Under the pieces are notes generated by a model. The model was not told the DNA's origin. It did no database searches and saw nothing but the letters and a program-made list of their open reading frames with translations. Positions 36,840-47,468 of a DNA stretch of 64,000 nucleotides are shown here, piece by piece. The position numbers and the translations under genes were made by a program. The stretch is taken from NCBI GenBank assembly GCA_025056965.1, contig JANWVF010000152.1:1-64000 (forward strand), written 5' to 3'. Each line of letters begins with the position of its first letter. Position 1 is the stretch's first letter. The stretch is from Thermoflexales bacterium (GTDB lineage Bacteria > Chloroflexota > Anaerolineae > J036 > Brachytrichaceae).

Positions 36840-38336
36840 CTACTCCCAGTGCTTGCGCAAGCTCCAGCGCCACGGCGAAACCCGGCCCTGATCGGTGCGC
36901 TCGATGCGCTCGGCTGCCTCGCGCCCTTGGCGGTGCGCGATCAACGTGGCCGCAATAGCCGCCACGTCGCTATGCGCCTGGGAGAGTTCCTCGATCTCAA
37001 AGCGATCCTCGACGAAGCGCGTGTCGAACTGTCCGGCTTGGAAGCGCGTCGAGCGGAATAGTTGTTGATGGAACGGCACATTCGTCTTCACGCCCATAAT
37101 GCGGAACTCGTTCAACGCGCGCTTCATGCGCAAGATGGCTTCGGCGCGCGTGTCGCCCCAGCAGATCAGCTTGGCGATCATCGAATCGTAGTAAGGCGTG
37201 ACCTCATAGCCTTCATATACTCCGCTCTCGACGCGCACACCCGGGCCGGTGGGGAAGTTGATGCGCTTGATTAAGCCGGTGCTGGGCATGAAGTTGGCGA
37301 ACGGATCCTCGGCGTTGATTCGGCATTCGATCGCCCATCCGTTCATCTTGATGTTCTTCTGCTTGTAACGCAGCGGGCGTCCGCGCGCGATGCGGATTTG
37401 CTCTTTGACGATGTCCACCCCCGTCACGCGCTCGGTGATCGGATGTTCCACCTGCAAGCGCGTATTCATCTCCATGAAGTAGAAGTTACCTTGTTTGTCG
37501 AGTAGACATTCAATCGTGCCGGCATTCACGTAGTTCACTGCCTGCGCCGCGCGCACCGCCATCTCGCCCATCTTGGCGCGTAGTTCGGGAGTCATCGCCG
37601 GCGAAGGGCACTCCTCGACTAACTTTTGGCGGCGACGCTGGAGGCTGCACTCGCGCTCGCCCAGGTGGATGATGTTGCCATGGTGGTCGCCCAACAATTG
37701 AAATTCGATATGGCGCGCGCCTTCGACCAACTTCTCCAGATACACCGAGCCATCGCCGAAAGCCGATTCGGCTTCGCGTCGCGCGCTGGCCAGCATAGCC
37801 GGCATCTCCTCCAGGCTATGCACCTCGCGCTGCCCCTTGCCTCCACCCCCGGCGCTGGCCTTGATCAGCAGGGGAAAGCCGATCTTCGGCGCGATGTTCA
37901 ACAGTTCCTCGTCGGACAGATCGGCCTCGCCCTCCGTGCCCGGGATGACGGCGACGCCGGCGCGCTGGACGGTAGCACGCGCCACGGCTTTATCGCCCAT
38001 CTTGGCAATGGCGCTCGGCGATGGACCGATGAAGACGATGCCCTCATCGGCGCAGGCCTGAGCGAAATCCTCGCGCTCGGCCAAAAAGCCATAGCCGGGG
38101 TGAATCGCATCGGCTTCGGCTTTCTTGGCAACCTCCAAGATTTTGTCAATGCGCAGATACGAGTCGCGCGAGGGCGGCGGGCCGATGTGATAGGCCTCAT
38201 CGGCGAAGCGCACGTGCAGCGCGTTGCGATCTACGTCGGAATACACGGCAACCGTGCCGATGCCCAGCTCATGGCAGGCGCGGATGATGCGCACGGCAAT
38301 CTCACCGCGGTTGGCAATCAGGACCTTCTTGAACAT
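36840..38336 (-). CDS. accC: Biotin carboxylase (acetyl-/propionyl-CoA carboxylase subunit)
   Basis: An ATP-grasp enzyme of 498 aa that carboxylates biotin on its carrier. [23 protein letters not shown] is the N-terminal signature, [12 protein letters not shown] the glycine-rich ATP loop, and [22 protein letters not shown] the catalytic C-terminal segment. It is about 50 residues longer than E. coli AccC, with a C-terminal extension rich in Ala/Arg, as in the separate subunit A of archaeal-type pyruvate or acyl-CoA carboxylases. No carboxyltransferase or biotin carrier gene is adjacent. ATG 38336 is chosen. Confidence 0.93.
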   Translation of the reverse strand: MFKKVLIANRGEIAVRIIRACHELGIGTVAVYSDVDRNALHVRFADEAYHIGPPPSRDSYLRIDKILEVAKKAEADAIHPGYGFLAEREDFAQACADEGIVFIGPSPSAIAKMGDKAVARATVQRAGVAVIPGTEGEADLSDEELLNIAPKIGFPLLIKASAGGGGKGQREVHSLEEMPAMLASARREAESAFGDGSVYLEKLVEGARHIEFQLLGDHHGNIIHLGERECSLQRRRQKLVEECPSPAMTPELRAKMGEMAVRAAQAVNYVNAGTIECLLDKQGNFYFMEMNTRLQVEHPITERVTGVDIVKEQIRIARGRPLRYKQKNIKMNGWAIECRINAEDPFANFMPSTGLIKRINFPTGPGVRVESGVYEGYEVTPYYDSMIAKLICWGDTRAEAILRMKRALNEFRIMGVKTNVPFHQQLFRSTRFQAGQFDTRFVEDRFEIEELSQAHSDVAAIAATLIAHRQGREAAERIERTDQGRVSPWRWSLRKHWE

Positions 38337-38347
38337 GGCGCGCCTTA

Positions 38348-38353
38348 ATGTTA
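38348..38353 (-). promoter_or_regulatory. -10-like box 11 nt before accC
   Basis: TAACAT on the minus strand ends 11 nt before ATG 38336. It would give a leader of about 4-5 nt. AAGG in between is too far upstream to be a normal ribosome site. Confidence 0.35.
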
Positions 38354-38434
38354 ACACCTCCCACGCAAGCGGAGCGCACGGCCAGACGATCGCCCGCTGT
38401 TCAATCCGGCGTTTCGCGGTTTAATACAAATCCT

Positions 38435-39514
38435 ATGAAGCTAAGAATCGCCGTTTTTCCAGGCGACGGCATCGGGCCCGAAGTGTGCGCCGAGGCCGTC
38501 GCCGTGCTCCAAGCGCTGAACCTCGATCTGGAGCTGCACACGGCCATGGTCGGCGGATGTGCAATTGAAGCGCTGGGCACAGCGCTGCCCGACCAAGCGT
38601 TGAGCATGGCGCAAGATGCCGACGCCGTGCTGTTCGGTGCCGTCGGCATGGCCAAATTCGACCGCGACCCCACGGCCAAAGTCCGTCCGGAGCAGGCGAT
38701 CCTCGGCCTGCGCAAAGGGCTAGGGTTGTTCGCCAACCTGCGACCCGTGAAGGCCTATGACGCGCTGCTCGACGCCTCGACGCTCAAACCCGAGGTGATC
38801 CGTGACGTAGACCTAATCATCCTGCGCGAATTGACCGGCGGCGCCTATTTCGGCAAGCCGCAAGGACAATCCGGCGAAGCGCCCCATCGTCAGGCGGTGG
38901 ACACCACTGCCTACACCGAAGAGGAAGTGCGGCGGCTCATGATCATGGCCTTCGAGCTGGCGCGCGCTCGCAAGAAGAAGGTGACCCAGGCCGATAAGGC
39001 CAACGTCATGGCGACCGGCCGGTTGTGGCGGCAGATCGCGCACGAGATTCGCGATGAATATCCCGACGTGGAATACGAAGACATGTATGCTGACGCCTGC
39101 GCGATGTATCTGCTGCGCAACCCGCGCGCCTTCGACATCATCGCCACGGAGAACTTATTCGGCGACATCCTCAGCGACGAGGCCGCGATGCTGACCGGCT
39201 CGATGGGCATGTTGCCCAGCGCATCTCTCGGCGACGCGATCAACCGGCACGGTTACCGCCGCGGGCTCTACGAGCCGATCCACGGCGCGGCGCACGACAT
39301 CGCCGGCCAGGGCGTGGCTAACCCACTGGCCATGATCTTGAGCGCGGCTCTCATGCTGCGCTGGTCGTTCGGGCGACATCAAGAGGCCGAGCGCATCGAG
39401 CGCGCGGTAGAACGCGCGCTGAACGACGGCCTGCGCTGCAGCGACATCAAGCAGCCCGGGACAACCGTGCTCGGCACGCGCGAGATGGGCCAGGCCGTCA
39501 TCGCACGCCTGTAG
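38435..39514 (+). CDS. leuB: 3-isopropylmalate dehydrogenase
   Basis: NAD-dependent decarboxylating dehydrogenase of leucine synthesis, 359 aa, cytoplasmic. FPGDGIGPEV at the N-terminus, LRKGLGLFANLRPVK, and the metal/cofactor segment NLFGDILSDEAAMLTGSMGMLPSASLG are intact, then EPIHGAAHDIAGQGVANP. The start at 38435 (MKLRIAVFPGDG) fits; no ribosome site, but TTTAAT ends 9 nt upstream. Divergent from accC. Confidence 0.95.
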   Translation: MKLRIAVFPGDGIGPEVCAEAVAVLQALNLDLELHTAMVGGCAIEALGTALPDQALSMAQDADAVLFGAVGMAKFDRDPTAKVRPEQAILGLRKGLGLFANLRPVKAYDALLDASTLKPEVIRDVDLIILRELTGGAYFGKPQGQSGEAPHRQAVDTTAYTEEEVRRLMIMAFELARARKKKVTQADKANVMATGRLWRQIAHEIRDEYPDVEYEDMYADACAMYLLRNPRAFDIIATENLFGDILSDEAAMLTGSMGMLPSASLGDAINRHGYRRGLYEPIHGAAHDIAGQGVANPLAMILSAALMLRWSFGRHQEAERIERAVERALNDGLRCSDIKQPGTTVLGTREMGQAVIARL

Positions 39515-39614
39515 GGGATTCAAACCCATTAAGCGGATAACTTGCCGTTAACCGCGAGGCAAGCCAACCTTAACGTAGACACGCTATCTTTCCCAGAAGG
39601 AAGGGCTGGCAACC

Positions 39615-40247
39615 ATGACTTATCCCGCTGCATCCGGCCAGGTCACGCCGGAAGCACTCTTTGTCCCCACGTTGCGCCAACCGCGCCTCGATCGCGTCGC
39701 CAGCTGGGTCTCCAACGCCACTCATCCCCCTATCGTCGGAGTCTTCAGCGTGATCATCGCCGCCTTGGTCTCGGCCAAATTGGTCGCCTGGGCCTGGGGT
39801 ATCGGATACCTGGCGCTCGCCGTCCTGCTGCCTACGCTTTACGTGGCCTGGCTGGTGCGGCAAGGCGAGATCACCGACATGCAGTTACCCGATCGTCGCC
39901 AGCGCCTCAAGCCATACTGCGTCGCGATTGCCTGCATGAGCCTGGCCGCGCTGGCGCTGCAATGGATGCATGCGCCGCGACTGCTGCAACAGATCGCCTT
40001 AATTAACGTCATCCAATCGGCCGCGCTGCTGGTAACCACCCTGCGCTGGAAGGTCAGCGCACACTGCGCTTCGATGGGCGCGCTGGCCGTGCTGACGTGG
40101 ACGTTGTTCGGCGCCGGCAGCTTGCCGTTCTGCGCTGCTGTGCCGGCAGTCGCATGGGCGCGCGTGCGCATGAAGCGACACGACGCGCCCCAGGTGCTGG
40201 TCGGCGCGCTGCTCGGCGTCGCCGCCGCTTGGATTGTGCTGCGCTGA
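39615..40247 (+). CDS. PAP2-like membrane protein
   Basis: A 210-residue membrane protein with five or six hydrophobic segments. [12 protein letters not shown] and [20 protein letters not shown] resemble the two C-terminal phosphatase motifs of the PAP2 family (S-x-H and R-x5-H-x3-D). The first PAP2 motif is not clear, so activity is uncertain. It could act on a prenyl-phosphate or phosphatidic acid. It starts an apparent envelope cluster with a glycosyltransferase 11 bp downstream. A GAAGGAAGG stands upstream of the ATG. Confidence 0.6.
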   Translation: MTYPAASGQVTPEALFVPTLRQPRLDRVASWVSNATHPPIVGVFSVIIAALVSAKLVAWAWGIGYLALAVLLPTLYVAWLVRQGEITDMQLPDRRQRLKPYCVAIACMSLAALALQWMHAPRLLQQIALINVIQSAALLVTTLRWKVSAHCASMGALAVLTWTLFGAGSLPFCAAVPAVAWARVRMKRHDAPQVLVGALLGVAAAWIVLR

Positions 40248-40258
40248 GACTCAAGGCC

Positions 40259-41443
40259 ATGCGTATCGCCCTGTTTACCGAAACCTTCCTGCCGCGCGTG
40301 GATGGCGTGACGAACACGCTGTGCCGATTGCTGGATCATCTGGCGGCGCGCGGCCACGAGAGCATCCTCTTTGCGCCGGAAGGAAGCCCGCCGCGCTACG
40401 CGCATACGCCGGTGATCGGGTTGCCCGGTCGGCGCCTGCCGATGTATCCCGACTTCAAGCTGATCTCGCCGTTTGCACCCATCGCCGAGCCGCTCCGCAA
40501 CTTCGCGCCGGATTTGGTACATACGCTCAATCCCGTCACGCTGGGCTTGGCGGCCATACGAGAAGCGCGCAGCATGGGCGTGCCGATTGTTGCGTCGTAT
40601 CACACCGATGTGCCCGGGTTCATGGTGCGCTGGGGCTATCGCCTGCCTGCCAAACTGATGGCGCGTTACATGCGCTGGGTGCACAACCAGGCCGACCTCA
40701 ACCTATGCCCGTCATCGGTTACGTTGGAAGCACTCGCGCGCCAAGGTTACCGGCGGCTAAAGATATGGGGGCGCGGGGTAGACACCACGCTGTTCAACCC
40801 AAACAAACGGAGCGCTGATTGGCGCACCCGCCTGACGCGCGGCCAATCAGATCATCCTTTGCTGCTGTTTGTCGGCCGGCTCTCTCACGAGAAGCGGGTG
40901 CATTGGATTCATCGCGCGCTGAACGCGCTGCCCGGCGTGCGGCTGGCGATCGTCGGGGACGGTCCGGCGCGCGAAGCATTGCAGCGCCTGTTCTTCGACG
41001 CGCCGGTTGTCTTCACCGGCGTGCTGCGCGGCGAAGACCTGGCTGCCGCCTATGCCAGCGCAGACATCTTCGTCTTCCCCGCCGCAAACGAAACGCTAGG
41101 CAACGTGGTGTTGGAAGCGATGGCTTCCGGCCTGCCGGTGATCGCGCCGCGCTCGGGTGGTTTGCTCGATCATGCCGTGCACGGCGAGACGGCGCTGCTA
41201 TTCGAGCCGGAAGATTGCCAGGCGATGATCGCTGCCGTGCGCGAACTGGTGCAGAACCCGGCGCGGGCGAGGCAAATGGGCCAGGCCGGCCGTGCGCGCG
41301 TCGAGCCGCGCACCTGGGCGGCGGTGTTGGATGGCCTGCTCGACGATTACCGTGCACTGCTGGCCACACAGCCGGCTCCCAGCACGCAGCGCTCAGCCGC
41401 TCTGCGCCAGTTGCAACAAGTTGACCGCGGCAGCCTCGCGTAA
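40259..41443 (+). CDS. Glycosyltransferase family 4
   Basis: A retaining GT-B glycosyltransferase, 394 aa. [21 protein letters not shown] is the typical GT4 N-terminus shared with SqdX and MgtA-type glycolipid or mannosyl transferases. [16 protein letters not shown] and the E-x7-E motif in [22 protein letters not shown] mark the donor site. The acceptor is unknown; a membrane lipid is likely given the PAP2-like neighbour. The ATG at 40259 is used; a frame open further upstream is a shadow of the previous gene. Confidence 0.9.
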   Translation: MRIALFTETFLPRVDGVTNTLCRLLDHLAARGHESILFAPEGSPPRYAHTPVIGLPGRRLPMYPDFKLISPFAPIAEPLRNFAPDLVHTLNPVTLGLAAIREARSMGVPIVASYHTDVPGFMVRWGYRLPAKLMARYMRWVHNQADLNLCPSSVTLEALARQGYRRLKIWGRGVDTTLFNPNKRSADWRTRLTRGQSDHPLLLFVGRLSHEKRVHWIHRALNALPGVRLAIVGDGPAREALQRLFFDAPVVFTGVLRGEDLAAAYASADIFVFPAANETLGNVVLEAMASGLPVIAPRSGGLLDHAVHGETALLFEPEDCQAMIAAVRELVQNPARARQMGQAGRARVEPRTWAAVLDGLLDDYRALLATQPAPSTQRSAALRQLQQVDRGSLA

Positions 41444-41455
41444 CCTTCCCGGCTA

Positions 41456-42784
41456 ATGCCCCCTGACCTGAAGACCGAGACGCGCTTGACCTTACTGCGG
41501 CTGGCCGCCATCGTCGCCGTCAGCTTCGGGCTTACCCTCGTCAGCAGCGCGCTCGAGCCGGCGCTACTGGGTAGCAAAGTCATCGCCCTCGTCCCTGAAC
41601 GTTCGGCGGACGCTGTCGTGTTCGGCGCGGTTACGTTCGGTGGCTTGCTGGTAGCCGTCTTTGCCCAGCCGCTGATCGGGGCGTGGTCGGATCGGACGCA
41701 GACGCGCCTAGGGCGTCGGCTGCCGTTCATGTTGGCCGGCGCCGCCGGCGTCGTCGTCGGCCTGACCCTGATCGCCGCGGCGGACTCGATCACGTTGTTG
41801 GTGGCCGGCCTGCTCCTCACCCAGCTCAGCACGAATAGCGTCCTCGCGTCGTGGCAGCCGATCATCGCCGAAGGCGTGCCACAGGCGCAGCGCGGCTTGG
41901 CCTCGGGTTTCAAGGCTGGTTTCGATTTACTGGCGGCGGTCGTCGGCCGGCTGGCGGCTGCCGAGCTGGTGAGCCTTCAACCGGAATGGGGCAGCGCGGC
42001 GCTTTACGCCACTATCAGTGTCCCGATCATCGGCCTGCTGCTCACCCTGCTGGTCACCGTTTGGGCAATGAACAGGGAGCGGACGACGCCGAAGCCCGAA
42101 GCATCTTTGCCAATCGCGAGCGCGCTGCGCCAGGCGTTTACCGTGGACGTGCGTGCGCGCCCGCTCTTCGGTTGGTGGTTCGCAAACCGTGTCCTTTTTT
42201 GGGCTGGGATGATCGGGTCGAGCGTCTTCTTGCTGTTCGCCGCGCGCGACGTATTTGGGATGAGCGAAGCCGAGGCACAACGCCTGATCGGTCGGGTGAT
42301 CGTTGTGCTTGGTGCGGCGCTCGGGCTGGTGATTCTGCCGGCCGGATGGCTGGCGGATCGCGTGGGACGACGCCCAATGGTCATCGTTGCAGGGCTCATG
42401 GCCGCCAGCGGTGCAGTGCTCGCCGTGCTTAACTTCAACCTGATCTTGCCGGTGGCGATCTTGATCGGCGCCGGCACAGGCATCTACCTGAGCAGCAGTT
42501 TGGCGCTGATCAACGACATCGTGCCAAAAGTGGATGCAGCGCGCTATTTGGGCGTCGCCAACATCGCGACGGCCAGCGGCAGCGCGCTGGCTCGGCTAGG
42601 AGGTGGCGCGCTCATCAGCGGCCTCAACGGTGCGACTGGCTCCACGGTAGTCGGTTACCAGGCGCTCTACGCAGTAGTCGCAGCCCTGTTCCTACTCAGC
42701 GTGGTTGTGATGGTGCTCGCGCCGACGACGCATCCGACCAGTAGCCCCAGTCGCGCCCGCGCCAGCGCGACGGCAGCAGATTGA
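41456..42784 (+). CDS. MFS transporter, GPH/SLC45-like
   Basis: A 442-residue major facilitator protein with about 12 helices. QPLIGAWSDRTQTRLGRRLPFMLAGA is the loop-2 region of the glycoside-pentoside-hexuronide / sucrose-transporter relatives. LADRVGRRPMVI is the second-half repeat. Sugar transport fits the context, but the substrate is not determined. Its last 89 bp overlap the convergent GT2 gene. Confidence 0.8.
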   Translation: MPPDLKTETRLTLLRLAAIVAVSFGLTLVSSALEPALLGSKVIALVPERSADAVVFGAVTFGGLLVAVFAQPLIGAWSDRTQTRLGRRLPFMLAGAAGVVVGLTLIAAADSITLLVAGLLLTQLSTNSVLASWQPIIAEGVPQAQRGLASGFKAGFDLLAAVVGRLAAAELVSLQPEWGSAALYATISVPIIGLLLTLLVTVWAMNRERTTPKPEASLPIASALRQAFTVDVRARPLFGWWFANRVLFWAGMIGSSVFLLFAARDVFGMSEAEAQRLIGRVIVVLGAALGLVILPAGWLADRVGRRPMVIVAGLMAASGAVLAVLNFNLILPVAILIGAGTGIYLSSSLALINDIVPKVDAARYLGVANIATASGSALARLGGGALISGLNGATGSTVVGYQALYAVVAALFLLSVVVMVLAPTTHPTSSPSRARASATAAD

Positions 42785-43442
42785 AGTACAGCAGGAAACA
42801 GCGCAGCGAGGAATGCAGCACCTTGCGCATCACGCCGCGTTCCAGCCGGCGGTGGTCGCAGGCATAGACGACCAAGCTGGGCGCGAACATCGTGCGGTAG
42901 CCACGCCGCTGGATGCGCCAGGCAATCTCAGAATCTTCGTTGCAGGTCAGGCGCAGGTCGAAGCCGCCCGCGTCGCGGAAGGCCGCGCGACTGATGAGCA
43001 AGTTCGAGCCGGTCGCTGCGGGAATGCGCAGCGCAGCGAAGAAGCCCTGCGCACGGGTGAACCAGCGATGGTAGGCGACAAAGCGATCGCAGGCTTTCTT
43101 CGCGCCATAGATCGCGCCGAGACGCGGATCGCTAGTGTCCAGGCGCGCCAGGTCGCTGAAGTAAGTTAGTGAGAAGATCACGTCGGCGTCGGTGAAAAGC
43201 AGCCAGGGGGTGTTAGCAGCTTCTGCGCCGATCTGGCGCGCGGCTACGACGTTGCACGGTCGCTGGATGACCGTGGTAGCGTGCGGCCGGATGTCTCTTA
43301 TGAGCTGAGGCGTCTCGTCGTCGCTGGCGTCCACCACGATGAGCTCAACCTCATCGGGCAACGACGCGAGGAAGGCGCGGATGTTGCGGCGCTCGTTGCG
43401 CGTCGGCACGATGACGGTCAGCTCCTCGATCTGCACGGTCAA
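42696..43442 (-). CDS. Glycosyltransferase family 2
   Basis: A GT-A glycosyltransferase of 248 aa: TVIVPTRNERRNIRAFLAS at the N-terminus, the DXD in FTDADVIF and NEDSEIAWRIQRRGY as the acceptor helix. A C-terminal helix (SLRCFLLYFNLLP) may associate with the membrane. The start appears to be a TTG in a TTGA overlap with the next upstream gene, or a GTG two codons later. Its 3' end lies antisense to the MFS gene for 89 bp. The product sugar is unknown. Confidence 0.85.
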   Translation of the reverse strand: MTVQIEELTVIVPTRNERRNIRAFLASLPDEVELIVVDASDDETPQLIRDIRPHATTVIQRPCNVVAARQIGAEAANTPWLLFTDADVIFSLTYFSDLARLDTSDPRLGAIYGAKKACDRFVAYHRWFTRAQGFFAALRIPAATGSNLLISRAAFRDAGGFDLRLTCNEDSEIAWRIQRRGYRTMFAPSLVVYACDHRRLERGVMRKVLHSSLRCFLLYFNLLPSRWRGRDWGYWSDASSARAPSQPR

Positions 43443-43660
43443 TCGTCCTCTTCGGTTAACAGCCAGTTAGCCAGCCGACGTTCCAGCACCAGCTGCGCCG
43501 CGTCCGCGGCATCGCCTGCCTGCACCGACGGTCGAATGGTAATTTGACACACGCGCCAGCCCTGTCGTCCCCACCTGTTGAGCACTTCCGCTAACTGCTC
43601 ATCGGCCGGCTTGGCGCGCTCAATCGCGACAGTCTCAATCCGATACTCAAAACGCTGCAC
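43439..43660 (-). CDS. DUF4177-like small protein
   Basis: A 73-residue protein, MQRFEYRIETVAIERAKP, with a W-G-R-Q-G-W turn and a short C-terminal LLTEEDD tail. This resembles the DUF4177 pattern (a K/R-W/F-E-Y strand, then a helix, then G-x-E/Q-G-W). The family has no function. Start GTG at 43660; it is coupled to the GT2 gene by a 4-bp overlap. Confidence 0.6.
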   Translation of the reverse strand: MQRFEYRIETVAIERAKPADEQLAEVLNRWGRQGWRVCQITIRPSVQAGDAADAAQLVLERRLANWLLTEEDD

Positions 43661-43691
43661 ACTCGGATCATCGGCCGAACTGATTGCGCCA

Positions 43692-43697
43692 AGATTA
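43692..43697 (-). promoter_or_regulatory. Candidate -10 box for the DUF4177/GT2 pair
   Basis: TAATCT on the minus strand, with TTCATC 17 nt further upstream as a weak -35. It would give a leader of about 30 nt to the GTG at 43660. Low weight; the surrounding DNA is locally AT-rich. Confidence 0.25.
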
Positions 43698-43773
43698 AGA
43701 AAATATGAAGAGAAGATGAAGACCTAAGTCGTGCCAGCTTTTGCGCCGCGCTCTCCGCTCGCCCACGCATCGT

Positions 43774-44457
43774 CTAGGCGAGGTTGGCGATTCGCCCGAG
43801 CACTGTAGCCGCTTCGGCGATCTTCGGCGCCAGCGAAGGCATAGGCGTTCCGGGAATCAGGAAGGCGATCTTCTGCGCGCCGATCTCGATCCATCCAAAG
43901 CCGGACATGTCGGCCAAGGCCGTCAGGCTGCCGGTTCGACCGCCGATCCAGCGTCTACGCAGATCAAGGATCGCCGCGCGCACGTCGTCATTGCATAGCC
44001 GCGCGGCGGCAGCACTGTCCGTCGCCGTCACGCGGAAGGATGCCCGGAACTCATCATCGTCCAGGTCTACTTCCGGCATATCGCCAAAGCGGACATCGAG
44101 TAGTTCGCCGCGCAGCCGCGGCTCAATCACGATCTGCGGCAGGCTAATGGTTGCAGCGACCGGCCGCACGACCATGGTGTATATCTTGATGTTCTCCTGG
44201 CGCGGCAGCGGGTTATAGCGAATCCTGCGCTGCCAGATTTGCAGCAGCTGACCGTTGAAAGTGCCTTCGAGTTCTTTCGACTGCCATCCCTCGCCGCGCC
44301 CCTGAACCCGCTCTTCGATGCGTTCATTCGGCGCCGACAGACCGAGCCGCTTGCCCAGCGCTTGCAGGTCGCCCTTGTTCGAGCGGTATAGCCAGAAGAG
44401 AATCGCGGCAATTGCGACTAGGCCGATGACGAATATGATCAGTCGCTCTGTGTCCAT
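43774..44457 (-). CDS. Membrane-anchored protein of unknown family
   Basis: A 227-residue protein with one N-terminal helix (about 6-22), a charged linker and a beta-rich C-terminal region ending in ATVLGRIANLA. The family is not recognised. The segment LLQIWQRRIRYNPLPRQENIKIYTMVV suggests a soluble beta domain. It follows the ABC importer ATPase gene by 26 bp, so it may be the last gene of that operon. The start ATG at 44457 (MDTERLIIF) is preferred over a TTG seven codons upstream. Confidence 0.55.
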   Translation of the reverse strand: MDTERLIIFVIGLVAIAAILFWLYRSNKGDLQALGKRLGLSAPNERIEERVQGRGEGWQSKELEGTFNGQLLQIWQRRIRYNPLPRQENIKIYTMVVRPVAATISLPQIVIEPRLRGELLDVRFGDMPEVDLDDDEFRASFRVTATDSAAAARLCNDDVRAAILDLRRRWIGGRTGSLTALADMSGFGWIEIGAQKIAFLIPGTPMPSLAPKIAEAATVLGRIANLA

Positions 44458-44483
44458 GTCAGTTTGTTTATTAAGCAAAGAGT

Positions 44484-45497
44484 TTATGCTGGCAACATCT
44501 CGCTCAGCCGCTCGCGCTCAACAATCGGTTGCTGTTCATACAGATAGCACGCGGCGACCTGCTGCGGGGCAACCTGGTATAGCGGAGGCGGCGCTTGCCG
44601 GCAGCGTTCCATGGCAAATGGGCAGCGCGAAGTGAACTTGCAGCCGGTCTCGATGCTGCCATGTTCCTGCTCCCGCGCTGCGATCTCGGTCTGTCCCCAC
44701 TTGCGATTGATGTCCGGCCAGGGAATCGAGTCAATTAACAGGCGCGTATAGGGATGTTGGGGTTCACGGATCACACGGTCAATGCTGCCGGCCTCCATCA
44801 CCGAGCCACGGTACAGCACGATGATCGAGTTAGCTACGTGGTAGGCCGTGGTCAGATCGTGCGTGATGTAGATGATGGAGATGCCATACTCGCGGTTGAG
44901 GTTGCGCAGGCTCTCCAGGATCGTCGCGCGCAGGCTGGCGTCCACCATCGAGACCGGCTCATCGGCGACCAGCAAGCGCGGCTTGAGCAGCAGCGCACGC
45001 GCGACGTTGATGCGCTGACGCTGGCCGCCTGAGAGCTGATGGGGGAAGCGCCCCAGGACGTCTTCGGGGCGCAGGCCGACGGCGCGGAGCGCCTCTTCCA
45101 TCTTGTCGCGCGCTTCGCTCTTACTCCGCGCCAGCTTGAACTTGTCAATCGGCACGGTCAACAGATGGTCTACCGTGTAGAAGGGATTGAACACCGCGAA
45201 GGGGTCTTGGAAGACGGCCTGCACTTCCCTGCGAAAGGTGATTTTCTCCTCACCGCGCAGCTTGGTAATGTCTTTGCCCTTGTAGAGGATCTGTCCGCGG
45301 GTGGGCGTGATGAAGCCCAGCAGCAGCATTGCCAGCGTTGTCTTGCCGCTGCCGCTCTCGCCGGCAACCGTCAGAATCGTCGGCTGATCATCCTCGATTT
45401 TGAGCGACACATTGTCGAGCGCCGTCGTCGCTGCGCGAGAAAGCAATCCTTTCGTGTAGATCTTCGTGACGTTACGAAATTCCAGCAGGGGTGTCAT
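44484..45497 (-). CDS. dppF: Peptide/nickel-type ABC transporter ATPase (DppF-like)
   Basis: An ABC ATPase of 337 aa: Walker A GESGSGKTT, signature LSGGQRQRINVARAL, Walker B LLVADEPVSMVD, then the oligopeptide_HTP C-terminal domain with its Cys-rich FTSRCPFAMERC motif. It pairs with the DppD-like ATPase. Fifth in the order A-B-C-D-F. The Cys in the C-terminal motif are those that bind an Fe-S cluster in some members. Confidence 0.93.
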   Translation of the reverse strand: MTPLLEFRNVTKIYTKGLLSRAATTALDNVSLKIEDDQPTILTVAGESGSGKTTLAMLLLGFITPTRGQILYKGKDITKLRGEEKITFRREVQAVFQDPFAVFNPFYTVDHLLTVPIDKFKLARSKSEARDKMEEALRAVGLRPEDVLGRFPHQLSGGQRQRINVARALLLKPRLLVADEPVSMVDASLRATILESLRNLNREYGISIIYITHDLTTAYHVANSIIVLYRGSVMEAGSIDRVIREPQHPYTRLLIDSIPWPDINRKWGQTEIAAREQEHGSIETGCKFTSRCPFAMERCRQAPPPLYQVAPQQVAACYLYEQQPIVERERLSEMLPA

Positions 45498-45540
45498 AGG
45501 TTTGTCTAAGCACGCGGTAAGCTACGGGGCTCGCCCACCT

Positions 45541-46544
<1,004 letters not shown>

Positions 46545-46548
<4 letters not shown>

Positions 46549-47468
46549 TCGGTCCTCCGCACGCGCGGATTCGCCAGCTCATCGAGGCCGACGTTGATCA
46601 GCGTCAACGACACGAAGATCAGCACGAGCGCCAACGATGGCCACAAGGGCCACCACCACCAACCGTTGAAGAAGGCCGCCTGTTGCTGCGCGAACCAGAT
46701 CGTGTTGCCGATCAGCGGCTCGCGCAACGGACCAAGGCCGAGCACCGACAGGCCAAATGAGCCAAAGATACCTGCGAACACGCCGCTGACGAAGCTGGCC
46801 AGGATGAACGGCAGCATGTTCGGCAAGATTTCTTTAAAGATGATCTCCAGGTTGCTCATGCCGGAAAGGCGCGCCACGTTGACGAACAAACGCTCTTTGA
46901 GCGTGAGCACCTGCGCACGCATGATGCGCGTCGGGCCCATCCACGCCAGCAGCGACACGATGAGGGCCATCGTGTAGATGGTGACCGACTTGCGGTCTAT
47001 CGAGCCGGCGATGATCACCAGGATCAGGAAGGCGGGGATCGGCAACAGCACCTCGGTGATGGCGCGAATGGCCGTATCTACGATACCGCCGTAGTAGGCC
47101 GAGAGGAAGCCGAGGATCACACCGACGCCGGTGCCGATGGCGCCGGCAATCAGCCCGATCACTGCCGTCTGCCAGACGCCCCGCACCATGACGGCCAGCA
47201 GATCGCGGCCGAAGAAATCGGTGCCGAGCGGATACTCGGCGCTAGGGGGTTGCCGGGGCTTGACGGCCAGTGGATAGGCGCGCTTCTCGGTGTCAATCGT
47301 CAACGAGCCGATCACCGTGAACAGCGTGAGCGCCACTACGATAGCCAAGCCCAAGACCAGGCTTTTGTTGCGCCGCAGGTAGCGCCAAGTGAGCTTCAAC
47401 CGCGAAGGGTGCTCGTAGCGAGCCTCTTGGGCGTCCGGTTTGGATCCAACTGCAGCGATCTGTGTCAT
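46545..47468 (-). CDS. dppC: Peptide-type ABC transporter permease (DppC-like)
   Basis: A 307-residue inner-membrane permease with the N-terminal cytoplasmic arm, HPLGTDxFGRD-like segment (EYPLGTDFFGRDLLAVMV), and the EAA loop (VARLSGMSNLEIIFKEILPN). Overlaps dppB by the ATGA 4 bp. Confidence 0.93.

Noticed and set aside
39515-39535. tRNA T-arm-like GGATTCAAACCC after leuB
   Set aside because: The upstream 60 bases are leuB coding sequence and no cloverleaf can be formed.
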